A stretch of 64,000 nucleotides of DNA from Aquabacterium fontiphilum. Lineage in GTDB: Bacteria > Pseudomonadota > Gammaproteobacteria > Burkholderiales > Burkholderiaceae_C. The stretch's first letter is position 1. Every line of letters starts with the position of its first letter. This document shows positions 26,293 through 36,755 of the stretch, piece after piece. Both the position numbers and the translations under genes were made by a program. The notes beneath the pieces were generated by a model. That model was not told where the DNA came from. It ran no database searches and was given only the letters and a program-made list of their open reading frames with translations. The stretch lies in the NCBI RefSeq assembly GCF_009909205.1, contig NZ_JAAAPN010000001.1:372001-436000 (forward strand), read 5' to 3'.

Positions 26293-26826
26293 ATGGCCGA
26301 GCTCGCCACCATCGCACGGCCCTACGCCGAAGCCCTCTTCAAGGCCACCCCGGTCGCCGAGCAGGCCGCCTGGCTGGAGCAGGCTCAGGCGCTGTCGCAG
26401 GTCGCTTGCGACCCGCAACTGCGCGCCTTTGCCGACAACCCTCGGGTCACCCAGGAGCAGGTCTTCGACGTGATCAACGGGGCCGCCAAGGTGAGTCTGG
26501 CGCCGGCCGTGGCCAACTTTCTGCGTACCGTTCTGGAGAACGGCCGTCTGGCGGCATTGCCGCTGATGGTCGAGCAGTACCAGGCACTCGTGCAAGCCCG
26601 TCAGGGTGTGTCCGAAGCCCGCCTGATCAGCGCGTATCCGATCACGGAGGCCCAGGTGGCCGATGTGCTCGAGCCGCTGGCCAAGCGTTTCGGCCGCACA
26701 CTGACCGCCAAGGTCGAGGTCGATCCTGACCTCATCGGTGGCGTGCGCGTGGAAGTCGGCGACGAGGTGCTCGACACCTCGGTGAAGGCTCGCCTGGAAC
26801 GCATGAAGTCGGCCCTCCTGGCGTGA
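26293..26826 (+). CDS. atpH: F0F1 ATP synthase subunit delta
   Basis: Links the peripheral stalk to the top of F1; 177 residues. It begins with the standard ATIARPYAEALF segment and ends with the family's DPDLIGGVRVEVGDEVLDTSVKARLERMKSAL, the most conserved part. ATG at 26293 is the first in-frame ATG after the atpF stop. Confidence 0.96.
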   Translation: MAELATIARPYAEALFKATPVAEQAAWLEQAQALSQVACDPQLRAFADNPRVTQEQVFDVINGAAKVSLAPAVANFLRTVLENGRLAALPLMVEQYQALVQARQGVSEARLISAYPITEAQVADVLEPLAKRFGRTLTAKVEVDPDLIGGVRVEVGDEVLDTSVKARLERMKSALLA

Positions 26827-26866
26827 ACCAGAGCCCGACCTCGAACCAAGAACCGTCGCTAACCCC

Positions 26867-26890
26867 GCCGGCGACTGTGCAGTCGCCGGC
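26867..26890 (+). repeat. 24-nt palindromic hairpin between atpH and atpA
   Basis: GCCGGCGACTG (26867-26877) and CAGTCGCCGGC (26880-26890) form a perfect 11-bp stem with only TG between the arms (10 bp with a GTGC tetraloop in RNA). It lies in the 118-bp gap between atpH and atpA and has no T-run, so it is more likely an RNA-stability or processing element than a terminator. Confidence 0.6.
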
Positions 26891-26944
26891 CGTCGTCAAC
26901 GAGGCATGCCCTGGTGCTGCCCTTGACCAGCCTGGGAGCTAAGC

Positions 26945-28498
26945 ATGCAACTGAATCCCGCAGAAATTTCCGAACTGATCAAGAGCCGCATCGAGGGTCT
27001 CGGCGCGGCCGCCGACATTCGCAACCAGGGTACCGTCATCTCTGTGACCGACGGTATCGTGCGCGTCCACGGCCTGTCCGATGCGATGCAAGGCGAAATG
27101 CTGGAATTCCCCGCCAACGCCGCCGGTGTCCCCACCTACGGCCTGGCCCTGAACCTCGAGCGCGACTCCGTCGGTGCCGTGATTCTGGGTGAGTACGAGC
27201 ACATCTCCGAAGGCGACACCGTCAAGTGCACGGGCCGCATTCTGGAAGTGCCCGTCGGCCCCGAACTCGTGGGCCGCGTGGTCAACGCCCTGGGTCAGCC
27301 CATCGACGGCAAGGGCCCGATCAACGCCAAGCTGTCTTCTCCCATCGAGAAGATCGCCCCCGGCGTGATCGCCCGTCAATCGGTGGACCAGCCCCTGCAG
27401 ACCGGCATCAAGTCGATTGACTCGATGGTGCCGATCGGCCGTGGCCAGCGCGAGCTGATCATTGGTGACCGTCAGACCGGCAAGACCGCCGTCGCCATCG
27501 ACGCGATCATCAACCAGAAGGGCCAAGGCGTCACGTGTATCTACGTGGCCATCGGCCAGAAGGCTTCGTCGATCAAGAACGTCGTGCGCGCCCTGGAGCA
27601 AGCCGGCGCCATGGAGTACACCATCGTCGTGGCCGCTTCGGCGTCTGACTCGGCTGCCATGCAGTTCGTGTCGGCCTACTCCGGTTGCGCCATGGGCGAG
27701 TACTTCCGCGACCGCGGTCAAGACGCCCTGATCGTGTACGACGACCTGTCCAAGCAGGCCGTGGCCTACCGTCAGGTGTCGCTGCTGCTGCGCCGCCCGC
27801 CCGGCCGTGAAGCTTTCCCTGGCGACGTGTTCTACATCCACTCGCGCCTGCTGGAGCGTGCCGCCCGCGTGAATGCCGACTACGTCGAAGCCTTCACCAA
27901 CGGCGAAGTCAAGGGCAAGACCGGTTCGCTGACGGCGCTGCCGATCATCGAAACGCAAGCCGGTGACGTCTCCGCTTTCGTTCCGACCAACGTGATCTCG
28001 ATCACCGACGGTCAGATCTTCCTGGAAACCAACCTGTTCAACGCCGGTATCCGTCCCGCCATCAACGCCGGTATCTCGGTGTCGCGCGTGGGTGGTGCCG
28101 CTCAGACCAAGGTCATCAAGAGCCTGTCCGGCGGTATCCGTACCGACCTGGCCCAGTACCGTGAACTGGCTGCCTTCGCGCAGTTCGCTTCCGATCTGGA
28201 TGCAGCCACCCGCAAGCAGCTGGACCGCGGTGCCCGCGTGACCGAACTGCTCAAGCAGCCTCAGTACCAGCCGCTGTCCATCTCGCTGATGGCCGCTACG
28301 CTGTTCGCCGTGAACAAGGGCTACATGGACGATGTGGACGTGAAGAAGGTTCTGGCCTTCGAATCGGGCCTGCATCAGTTCCTGAAGACCAGCCACGGCG
28401 CCCTGCTGGCCAAGATCGAAGAGAAGAAGGCCCTGGACAAGGACGCTGAAGCCGAACTGCAATCGGCCATCGTGGCGTTCAAGAAGACCTTCGCCTAA
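26945..28498 (+). CDS. atpA: F0F1 ATP synthase subunit alpha
   Basis: Non-catalytic nucleotide-binding subunit of F1, 517 residues. P-loop GDRQTGKTA, then [17 protein letters not shown] and [28 protein letters not shown]; the arginine finger region [10 protein letters not shown] is intact. Preceded by a GGGAGC ribosome-binding site. Length and motifs are standard. Confidence 0.98.
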   Translation: MQLNPAEISELIKSRIEGLGAAADIRNQGTVISVTDGIVRVHGLSDAMQGEMLEFPANAAGVPTYGLALNLERDSVGAVILGEYEHISEGDTVKCTGRILEVPVGPELVGRVVNALGQPIDGKGPINAKLSSPIEKIAPGVIARQSVDQPLQTGIKSIDSMVPIGRGQRELIIGDRQTGKTAVAIDAIINQKGQGVTCIYVAIGQKASSIKNVVRALEQAGAMEYTIVVAASASDSAAMQFVSAYSGCAMGEYFRDRGQDALIVYDDLSKQAVAYRQVSLLLRRPPGREAFPGDVFYIHSRLLERAARVNADYVEAFTNGEVKGKTGSLTALPIIETQAGDVSAFVPTNVISITDGQIFLETNLFNAGIRPAINAGISVSRVGGAAQTKVIKSLSGGIRTDLAQYRELAAFAQFASDLDAATRKQLDRGARVTELLKQPQYQPLSISLMAATLFAVNKGYMDDVDVKKVLAFESGLHQFLKTSHGALLAKIEEKKALDKDAEAELQSAIVAFKKTFA

Positions 28499-28509
28499 AG
28501 GAGCGCACC

Positions 28510-29376
28510 ATGGCCGTAGGCAAGGAAATTCGCAACAAGATCAAGAGCGTCGAGAACACCAAGAAGATCACCAAGGCCATGGAAATGGTCGCGGCTTCGA
28601 AGATGCGCAAGGCGCAGGATCGCATGCTTGCGGCTCGCCCCTACGCTGAAAAGGTGCGCAACATCACGGCCAACCTGGCCAAGGCCAATCCGGAGTATGT
28701 CCACCCCTTCATGCTGCCCAACCAGGGTGGCAAGAAGGTGGGCATGATCGTGGTCAGCACGGACAAGGGTCTGTGCGGTGGCCTGAACACGAACGTGCTG
28801 CGTGCCGTGACCAACAAGCTCAAGGAGCTCGAAGGTCAGGGCGTCAAGGCCGACGTGGTCAGCATTGGCAACAAGGCCACGGGCTTCTTCAACCGCATCG
28901 GCGCCAACATCGTGGCGCAGGTGGTCGGTCTGGGCGACACGCCCCACCTGGAGAAGCTCATCGGCCCGGTCAAGGTGCTGCTCGACGCTTACGCCGCAGG
29001 TGAACTGTCTGCCGTGTACCTGTGCTACACGCGCTTCATCAACACGATGAAGCAAGAGCCCATGGTGCAGCAGCTGCTGCCCCTGGCGGCCGACGAGTTC
29101 GCTGGCGAGACGACTCATGCATGGGAATACATCTATGAGCCGGACGCCAAGCTGGTGATCGACGAGCTGATGGTCCGTTACGTTGAGGCGCTGGTTTACC
29201 AGGCTGTGGCAGAGAACATGGCTTCGGAACAGTCCGCCCGCATGGTGGCCATGAAGGCCGCCACCGATAACGCAGGCAATGTGATCAAGGAACTGAAGCT
29301 GGTCTACAACAAGACCCGTCAGGCTGCGATCACGACCGAACTGTCCGAGATCGTGGCCGGCGCGGCTGCGGTCTGA
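28510..29376 (+). CDS. atpG: F0F1 ATP synthase subunit gamma
   Basis: Central rotor shaft, 288 residues. The N-terminal helix ([33 protein letters not shown]) and C-terminal helix ([38 protein letters not shown]) that form the coiled-coil shaft are both complete, and [11 protein letters not shown] is present. It starts 11 bp after atpA with AAAGGAG as ribosome-binding site. Confidence 0.98.
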   Translation: MAVGKEIRNKIKSVENTKKITKAMEMVAASKMRKAQDRMLAARPYAEKVRNITANLAKANPEYVHPFMLPNQGGKKVGMIVVSTDKGLCGGLNTNVLRAVTNKLKELEGQGVKADVVSIGNKATGFFNRIGANIVAQVVGLGDTPHLEKLIGPVKVLLDAYAAGELSAVYLCYTRFINTMKQEPMVQQLLPLAADEFAGETTHAWEYIYEPDAKLVIDELMVRYVEALVYQAVAENMASEQSARMVAMKAATDNAGNVIKELKLVYNKTRQAAITTELSEIVAGAAAV

Positions 29377-29390
29377 TCCGAAGATTTTGA

Positions 29391-30827
<1,437 letters not shown>

Positions 30828-30865
30828 GCGGCGCGTTCGGTCCGGGCTCGGCGTTGCCGTGCTCG

Positions 30866-30882
30866 CCGGACTCTGAGTCCGG
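30866..30882 (+). other. Hairpin in the atpD-atpC spacer
   Basis: CCGGACT (30866-30872) and AGTCCGG (30876-30882) form a 7-bp stem with a 3-nt loop inside the 167-bp gap between atpD and atpC. No T-run follows. The gap is long for this operon and could set the amount of epsilon relative to the other F1 subunits by processing or partial termination. Confidence 0.4.
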
Positions 30883-30994
30883 CTGTGCGCGGCGCCTTGA
30901 TCCCGAACCGACCGCTTGCTTCTTGCAGCGCCTTCCTGCGCGAAAGCCGTTGAGGCGTTGCGAGAGTCGTTCATCAATTTTTTGAAAGCGCGAT

Positions 30995-31411
30995 ATGTCC
31001 ACCATTCACGTTGACGTCGTCTCCGCCGAAGAGTCCATCTTTTCGGGTGAGGCCACGCTGGTGTCCCTGCCGGGCGAGGTGGGTGAGCTCGGCATCCTGC
31101 CGCGCCACACGCCGCTGATCACCCGCATCAAGCCGGGCGCCGTGCGCATCCAGCGCGCCGACAACAGCCAGGAAGAGTTTGTTTTCGTGGCTGGCGGCAT
31201 CCTGGAGGTGCAGCCGCATTGCGTGACCGTGCTGGCCGATACTGCCATCCGCGGCAAGGACCTGGACGAAGCCAAGGCCAGCGAGGCCAAGCGTCTGGCC
31301 GAAGAGGCCGTGCAGAACGCCAAGGGCGAGCTGGATCTGGCCCGCGCCCAGAGCGAGCTGGCCGAACTGGTGGCCCAGCTGGCTGCCATCCGCCGCATGC
31401 GCAAGAAGTGA
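30995..31411 (+). CDS. atpC: F0F1 ATP synthase subunit epsilon
   Basis: Regulatory and rotor-coupling subunit, 138 residues. The N-terminal beta-sandwich shows [39 protein letters not shown] in family form and the C-terminal helical hairpin is Ala/Glu/Lys rich. It is the last gene of the operon, followed by a strong terminator. Confidence 0.96.
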   Translation: MSTIHVDVVSAEESIFSGEATLVSLPGEVGELGILPRHTPLITRIKPGAVRIQRADNSQEEFVFVAGGILEVQPHCVTVLADTAIRGKDLDEAKASEAKRLAEEAVQNAKGELDLARAQSELAELVAQLAAIRRMRKK

Positions 31412-31446
31412 AGCGCGGCCGCTTCGACGGCTTCGCCATTCCCTGA

Positions 31447-31477
31447 CAACAGCCCGCCTTGGCGGGCTGTTGCTTTT
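31447..31477 (+). terminator. Intrinsic terminator of the atp operon
   Basis: CAACAGCCCGCC (31447-31458) and GGCGGGCTGTTG (31461-31472) form a perfect 12-bp inverted repeat around TT, followed by C and five T. It lies 36 bp after atpC and closes the operon. Confidence 0.88.
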
Positions 31478-31653
31478 TGGGCTCGCCGACCGCGTGGGTG
31501 GCCCCCGTTGCCGCCAGTGTCGCGCCATGTTCCAGTGGTCTGTAAGCAGCTGTCACGCCCGCCTCAGGGTGTGTCCGATTGGTGTTTGTGGGCAGAGGTC
31601 ACGTTGGCGCTTTGCGTCAAGATGGGCGCACACATGACAGCGGTGGAGGGCGA

Positions 31654-32973
31654 ATGGCGGCAGGTGCAGCACAGCAGGCGATCGAAGGTGACCAGCCCGC
31701 CGTGCGCCCTGGGCCGTGGTCCGCGCCACCCTTGCGGCACGGCGCCGATCTCTCACGGTCGCGCGAAATGGCAGCCCGATTGCGGATGCTGTTGCGGGGT
31801 GATCCCGAGCCCGATGCCGATACCTGGCACGCCCTGGGCATGGCGCTGTGGCGCGGCGACCCGGCGGCCGACGCGGTGGTGCAATGGGCCCAGGCCCACG
31901 GCCTGGCGCGTGCGTGGCCCGTGATCGAACGCGCACTGGCGGCCAACCCTGCCAGTCTGGCCGCTCGGACGAACGATGGTTTTGACTGGCCTGCACCTTT
32001 GCGGGCCTATGTGTTGCAAGCCCACGCGCGCCCGCCTTGGCTGGACGACGCACGCCTGCGCCGAGGCGCGCGGGTGCTTCAGGCAACAGGGCGCCACGGC
32101 ATGCTGGTGTTGCGTGATGCAGGGCTCATGGCCGGCTACCAGGCTTCGGCCATCAACCAGACCCTGGTGCGCACCGGCGCGCTCGAGCAGGGCGCGCAGC
32201 GACGTGTGGCCGAAACGGCGCAGTGGTGGCTGGCCTGTACGGCCGATGGCGGTATGGCACCCGGCGCGCCGGGCTTTCAGCTCACACTGAAAGTGCGGCT
32301 GATGCATGCGCTGGTGCGGGCCCGCCTGCAGGCGCAACCCGACTGGGATGCTGCTTATCTGGGCTTGCCCATCAACCAGCTCGACATGCAGGCCACCTAC
32401 CTGGCCTTCAGCACGGTGCAGCTACTGGCCCTGCGCATGACCGGCGAGTGGCTCAGCCGTCGCGATGCGAATGCCGTGATGCACCTGTGGCGCTACATCG
32501 GCTGGCTCATGGGCGTGGAAGATGCCCTGTTGTGTGACGATGAAGCCGTGGGGCGCGTGCTGCTCTACCGCAACCTGCTGAGTCAGGCGCCGTCTGACGA
32601 CACCAGCGTGAAGCTGGGCCGGGCCTTGATGGACGAACCACTGGGCCGGCCTTACCGTTGGGGCCGGCGCTGGCGCGGACGGTTCGACCGCGCTCGCCAC
32701 CTGAGCCTGGTGCGGTGGTTTGTGGGTCGGCAAGGCATGCGCAATCTGGGCTTGCCGCCCACGCTGCCCTGGTACCCTTTGCTGGTGTGGCTGCCGCACG
32801 CGGTGGGGTCCGTCAGCCGGTGGCTGTTGCCGCCGCTGCGTCCATTGGCGCGCCGATGGGGCCGACGCCAGCAGCTGGCCCACCGCGAGCTCATGCATGT
32901 GCCTGACCCGGTGTCATCTCTACCTGGGGCCGCGAAAGGGTGTCCGCATTCCGGTAACCGCTCGGCGGCGTGA
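31654..32973 (+). CDS. DUF2236 (MpaB/Lcp-like) oxygenase family protein, copy 1
   Basis: A 439-residue protein of the DUF2236 family, which includes latex-clearing protein and MpaB oxygenases that bind b-type heme. Shared core with the next gene: RGARVLQATG, VLRDAGLMAGYQASAINQ, WWLACTADGGMAPGAPGF, MQATYLAFS and HLWRYIGWLMGVEDALLCDDE. The C-terminal region is hydrophobic and basic (WYPLLVWLPHAVGSVSRWLL). No signal peptide is seen, so it is probably cytoplasmic or membrane associated. ATG at 31654 follows GGAGGG; the open frame upstream is not family-like. Substrate unknown. Confidence 0.75.
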   Translation: MAAGAAQQAIEGDQPAVRPGPWSAPPLRHGADLSRSREMAARLRMLLRGDPEPDADTWHALGMALWRGDPAADAVVQWAQAHGLARAWPVIERALAANPASLAARTNDGFDWPAPLRAYVLQAHARPPWLDDARLRRGARVLQATGRHGMLVLRDAGLMAGYQASAINQTLVRTGALEQGAQRRVAETAQWWLACTADGGMAPGAPGFQLTLKVRLMHALVRARLQAQPDWDAAYLGLPINQLDMQATYLAFSTVQLLALRMTGEWLSRRDANAVMHLWRYIGWLMGVEDALLCDDEAVGRVLLYRNLLSQAPSDDTSVKLGRALMDEPLGRPYRWGRRWRGRFDRARHLSLVRWFVGRQGMRNLGLPPTLPWYPLLVWLPHAVGSVSRWLLPPLRPLARRWGRRQQLAHRELMHVPDPVSSLPGAAKGCPHSGNRSAA

Positions 32974-32994
32974 GCCGCCACCCGGCTGGCGGCT
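32973..32994 (+). other. Hairpin between the two DUF2236 genes
   Basis: AGCCGCCA (32973-32980) and TGGCGGCT (32987-32994) form a perfect 8-bp stem with loop CCCGGC, starting at the last base of the first paralog's stop codon. No T-run follows, so read-through into the second copy is likely. Confidence 0.4.
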
Positions 32995-33036
32995 GCGGAC
33001 AGTGACGCCCCGCCGCGTCGCAGGCAGCATCCGCTC

Positions 33037-34302
33037 ATGCCCTCTGCCACCACGCCCGTCTCGACCTCTGCTGCCCCATCAACCCGCACCGTGGCGCCCA
33101 GCCGGCATGGGGCCGATCGCGCGATCGCCCGGCGCATGGCCGCGCGTCTGCGGTGGCTGATCCGCGGGCCCGAGCCGGTGCCGGACGAACGGCAGTGGCA
33201 GCGGCTGGGCGAGGGCTTGTGGCTGGGCGATCCGCCTGCGGATGCCCTCGTGGCCTGGATGAAGCAGGTTGGCGCGCCGGCCGGGTGGTCCACACTGGAA
33301 GCGGCGCTGCGCGCGGGCGAGGGCGCAGGCCGTGACCTTGCCTTGCCTCAGCCTGTGCGTGACTACGTGCGGGCCTTGTGTGCTCCGCCCCCGTGGCTCG
33401 ATCCCTTGCGGGCTGCGCGGGGGGCGCGCGTGCTGCAGGCCACCGGCCTGCACGGCATGATGGTGCTGCGCGATGCGGGGTTGATGGCCGGCTATCAGGC
33501 TTCGGCGATCAACCAGCCGCTGCTGCTGACGGGCGCCCTGCACCGCGGGGCGCAGCGGCGGGTGGCGGAAACCACCGCCTGGTGGCTGGCCTGCACGGCC
33601 GATGGCGGCATGGCACCTGGCGCCCCGGGCTTTCTGTCGACCGCCCGTGTGCGCGTGATGCACGCGCTGGTGCGCGCGCAGCTGATGCGCTCGCCCGATT
33701 GGCGGGCCGATGACTGGGGGCTGCCCGTCAACCAGGTCGACATGCAGGCCACCTACCTGGCGTTCAGCGTGGTGCAGTTGATCGCGCTGCGCACCACCGG
33801 CATCTGCCTGACCCGTCAGCAGGCCGATGATGTGATGCACCTCTGGCGCCACATCGGCTGGCTGATGGGGGTGGACGAGGCCTGGCTGTGTGACGACGAG
33901 CGCACCGGGCGCTTGTGGCTCTATCAGAACCTGCTCAGCCAGGCACCGCCGGATGAGGGTAGCGTGGCGCTGGCCCGCGCCCTGGCCGACGAGCCGCTGC
34001 AGCGCCACTATCCCCGGTGGGCCGCCTTGCGCGGGCGTGTCAACCGCGCGCGCCACCTGAGCCTGGTGCGCTGGTTTGTCGGCGCCGATGGCATGCGGCG
34101 CCTGGGCCTGCCTGTTGCGCTGCCGTGGTACCCCGTGATGTTGCTGGGGCCGCTGGCGCTGGGCAGCCTGGTTTGTCAGGCCGTGCCCCCACTGGCGCGG
34201 TGGTGGCGTGCACGGGCGCGGGCCCGTCAGGAGGCGTATTTGCGCATCCTGATGGGCGAGGCGACCGCGCCGCATCTGCGTGGCATGGGCGGCGCACGCT
34301 AG
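33037..34302 (+). CDS. DUF2236 (MpaB/Lcp-like) oxygenase family protein, copy 2
   Basis: A 421-residue paralog of the preceding gene, 63 bp downstream on the same strand. The same blocks occur in the same order (RGARVLQATGLHGM, VLRDAGLMAGYQASAINQ, WWLACTADGGMAPGAPGF, MQATYLAFSVVQLIALR, HIGWLMGVDEAWLCDDE, NLLSQAPPDEGS). Differences cluster in the N-terminal 60 residues and C-terminus. This is a clear tandem duplication. Function as for copy 1: probable heme-dependent oxygenase family, substrate unknown. Confidence 0.75.
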   Translation: MPSATTPVSTSAAPSTRTVAPSRHGADRAIARRMAARLRWLIRGPEPVPDERQWQRLGEGLWLGDPPADALVAWMKQVGAPAGWSTLEAALRAGEGAGRDLALPQPVRDYVRALCAPPPWLDPLRAARGARVLQATGLHGMMVLRDAGLMAGYQASAINQPLLLTGALHRGAQRRVAETTAWWLACTADGGMAPGAPGFLSTARVRVMHALVRAQLMRSPDWRADDWGLPVNQVDMQATYLAFSVVQLIALRTTGICLTRQQADDVMHLWRHIGWLMGVDEAWLCDDERTGRLWLYQNLLSQAPPDEGSVALARALADEPLQRHYPRWAALRGRVNRARHLSLVRWFVGADGMRRLGLPVALPWYPVMLLGPLALGSLVCQAVPPLARWWRARARARQEAYLRILMGEATAPHLRGMGGAR

Positions 34303-34341
34303 ACTTGCGGGCTCGACCCTTCCCCGAGCCCGGAGTTCCCC

Positions 34342-35985
34342 ATGCCCAAAGCGCCCGCCGCGCGCAAGGCCCCCAAGGCCACCGATCAGCCCCAGCCTCA
34401 ACCCAGCAAGAAGAAGACGGCGGCCAAGGCTGCCCGCAAACCGGCGGGCCAAGCGGGGGCCTTGAGCATCCAGGACTACCTCCAGCGCATCCTGACCACC
34501 CGCGTCTATGACGTGGCCATCGAAAGCCCGCTGGACGAGGCGCGCTCGCTGTCGCGCCGGCTCGGCCACCACATCTACCTCAAGCGCGAAGACCTGCAAC
34601 CCGTGTTCAGCTTCAAGCTGCGCGGCGCTTACAACAAGATGGCCAAGCTCAGCGCGGCCCATCTGGCCAAGGGCGTGATCTGCGCATCCGCCGGCAACCA
34701 CGCACAGGGCGTGGCACTCGGGGCGAAGCGCCTGGGCTGCCAGGCCACCATCGTGATGCCCACCACCACGCCGCAGGTCAAGATCGACGCTGTGCGCCAT
34801 TTCGGTGGTGACAATGTGCAGATCGTGCTGCACGGCGACAGCTACTCCGATGCGGCCCAGCACGCCAAGGTGCTTGAGCGCAAGAAGGGCATGACCTTTG
34901 TCCATCCGTTCGATGACCCCGACGTGATCGCGGGCCAGGGCACGGTGGCGATGGAAATCCTGCGTCAGCATGCCGGCCCGATCGATGCGATCTTCGTGGC
35001 CATCGGGGGCGGCGGGCTCATCAGCGGCGTGGCTGCCTACGTCAAGGCCGTGCGGCCCGAGATCAAGGTGATCGGCGTGCAGATGAGCGACTCGGACGCC
35101 ATGGTGCGCTCGGTCAAGGCGGGCGACCGGGTCACGCTCAGCGAGGTCGGGCTGTTCTCGGATGGCACGGCGGTCAAGCTGGTGGGTGAAGAGACGCTGC
35201 GGCTCACGCGCGAACTGGTCGACGAGTTCGTGATCGTCAACACCGATGCGGTGTGCGCGGCCATCAAGGACATCTACCAGGACACGCGTTCGATCGTCGA
35301 GCCGGCTGGCGCGCTGGGCGTGGCCGCCATCAAGCAGTACGCCGAGCGGCATGGCGGGCAGGGCAAGACCTACATCGCGGTCAACTGCGGTGCGAACATG
35401 AACTTCGACCGGCTGCGTTTTGTGGCCGAGCGCGCGGAAGTGGGCGAAGAGCGCGAGGCGCTGCTGGCGGTGACCATTCCGGAAGAGCGCGGCTCGTTCA
35501 AGCGCTTCTGCGAAGTCATCGGTCCGCGCAGCGTGACCGAGTTCAACTACCGCATCTCGGACGAACGCGAGGCCCATGTGTTCGTGGGTCTGAGCACGCG
35601 CGAGAAAGGCGATTCACGCCGCATTGCGCGCGAGTTCGAGGCCGAAGGCTTTCGCACGGTGGACCTCACGCACGACGAACTGGCCAAGACCCACATCCGC
35701 CACATGGTGGGGGGGCGCTCGGCCCTGGCCCAGGGCGAGCGGCTGTACAGCTTCGTCTTCCCAGAGAAGCCCGGCGCGCTGATGGGCTTTCTGACCAGCC
35801 TGCCGCCTGGTTGGAACATCAGCCTGTTCCACTACCGCAACCAGGGGGCAGACTACGGCCGCATCCTGGTGGGGCTGCAGGTGCCCAAAGGCGAGGCGGG
35901 CGAGATCTCGGCTGTGCTCGACCGGCTGGGCTATGTGTACGTGGACGAGACGCGCAACCCGGTCTACCGGCTGTTCTTGCGCTGA
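34342..35985 (+). CDS. ilvA: Threonine ammonia-lyase, biosynthetic
   Basis: PLP enzyme converting threonine to 2-oxobutanoate, first step of isoleucine synthesis. The PLP lysine lies in PVFSFKLRGAYNK, the substrate loop is SAGNHAQG and the phosphate loop GGGGLISG. Two ACT-like regulatory repeats follow (about 375-460 and 465-547), as in the isoleucine-inhibited form. The 547-residue product carries an unusual N-terminal tail of 40 residues rich in Lys, Ala and Pro. A TTG at 34462 (then SIQDYLQRIL) would remove exactly this tail, so the start is uncertain. Confidence 0.94.
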   Translation: MPKAPAARKAPKATDQPQPQPSKKKTAAKAARKPAGQAGALSIQDYLQRILTTRVYDVAIESPLDEARSLSRRLGHHIYLKREDLQPVFSFKLRGAYNKMAKLSAAHLAKGVICASAGNHAQGVALGAKRLGCQATIVMPTTTPQVKIDAVRHFGGDNVQIVLHGDSYSDAAQHAKVLERKKGMTFVHPFDDPDVIAGQGTVAMEILRQHAGPIDAIFVAIGGGGLISGVAAYVKAVRPEIKVIGVQMSDSDAMVRSVKAGDRVTLSEVGLFSDGTAVKLVGEETLRLTRELVDEFVIVNTDAVCAAIKDIYQDTRSIVEPAGALGVAAIKQYAERHGGQGKTYIAVNCGANMNFDRLRFVAERAEVGEEREALLAVTIPEERGSFKRFCEVIGPRSVTEFNYRISDEREAHVFVGLSTREKGDSRRIAREFEAEGFRTVDLTHDELAKTHIRHMVGGRSALAQGERLYSFVFPEKPGALMGFLTSLPPGWNISLFHYRNQGADYGRILVGLQVPKGEAGEISAVLDRLGYVYVDETRNPVYRLFLR

Positions 35986-36009
35986 CGCGTGCGGCGCGCA
36001 GCGGTCTGT

Positions 36010-36582
36010 TCAAGTGCCGTTGTCGTCACTGCCGTCACTGCCATCGCCGCCCATGCGGCCCGGCGCGGTGCGCGCAGGCGAGAGGGGGGCGGCTGACGCG
36101 GGCTCGACACCCTGAGGGGGCGGCAGTGTGCCCGTGGACGGCGGTGGCAGCACCGGCAGGTCGACGCGGGCCAGCGCTGGGCCGGCAGCCGGGCCGATCT
36201 CGGCCTGGCGCTGGTTGAGCGCGAGCAGCACCATGTCGCCATCGATGACGCTGCCCACGCGCACGGCGCGTGGCGGCTTGCCGTCGATCGACATCAGCGC
36301 CACGCCCCCGCCTGTGCCGGCCGAGGCCACGGCGCCCAGGATGCGCAGCCGGCTGACCAGCTGCGCTGCGGCGCCTGGGTCAGGCGCTGGCTCACCCGAT
36401 GCGGTCTGGTCCGACTGGGCCACGAACAGGCGCCGATAGTCGCCCTGTATGTGGCCGCCGAGCTTGACCGAGGTGGCCGAAGCCGGCACACCCGTGGCCG
36501 GCGCGAGCCAGCGCAGACCCCAGTAGGCCAGGCTGGCGGCCACGGCCGCCCACAGAATGAACGCAAAGATACGTGATGCCAT
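36010..36582 (-). CDS. gspC: Type II secretion system protein GspC (divergent)
   Basis: A 190-residue inner-membrane protein with a short cytoplasmic start, one helix (IFAFILWAAVAASLAYWGL), then a homology-region domain (LRILGAVASAGTGGGVALMSIDGKPPRAVRVGSVIDGDMVLLALNQRQAEI), as in GspC. The C-terminal part is Pro/Ala/Gly rich with no PDZ domain. GspC connects the inner-membrane platform to the secretin GspD. It lies on the opposite strand from gspG-F, which begins 174 bp away, and converges with ilvA. ATG at 36582 is preferred, placing the helix near the N-terminus. Confidence 0.8.
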   Translation of the reverse strand: MASRIFAFILWAAVAASLAYWGLRWLAPATGVPASATSVKLGGHIQGDYRRLFVAQSDQTASGEPAPDPGAAAQLVSRLRILGAVASAGTGGGVALMSIDGKPPRAVRVGSVIDGDMVLLALNQRQAEIGPAAGPALARVDLPVLPPPSTGTLPPPQGVEPASAAPLSPARTAPGRMGGDGSDGSDDNGT

Positions 36583-36755
36583 GGTCCGGCCATTATGATG
36601 GTTGTTCAACGCTGCCAGCGTGACGAACTGGCCGGGTAACCCCGGGTTCATCCCGCATCCCGCGGGTCCAGGCGTCAGGCATGCTGGCAGCCCAGGCTCG
36701 CCGCAGGGCGGTGTGTCGCCTTTTGGACCGTTTTTCGTGACCGTTTGAATTGGAT

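Noticed and set aside
26939-28462. 507-codon open frame on the minus strand
   Set aside because: Mirror frame of atpA with no family features; same for long frames opposite atpD (29319-30977) and pckG (56602-58236).
33079-35577. 832-codon minus-strand frame
   Set aside because: Spans the DUF2236 copy 2 and ilvA in antisense; no recognisable motif.
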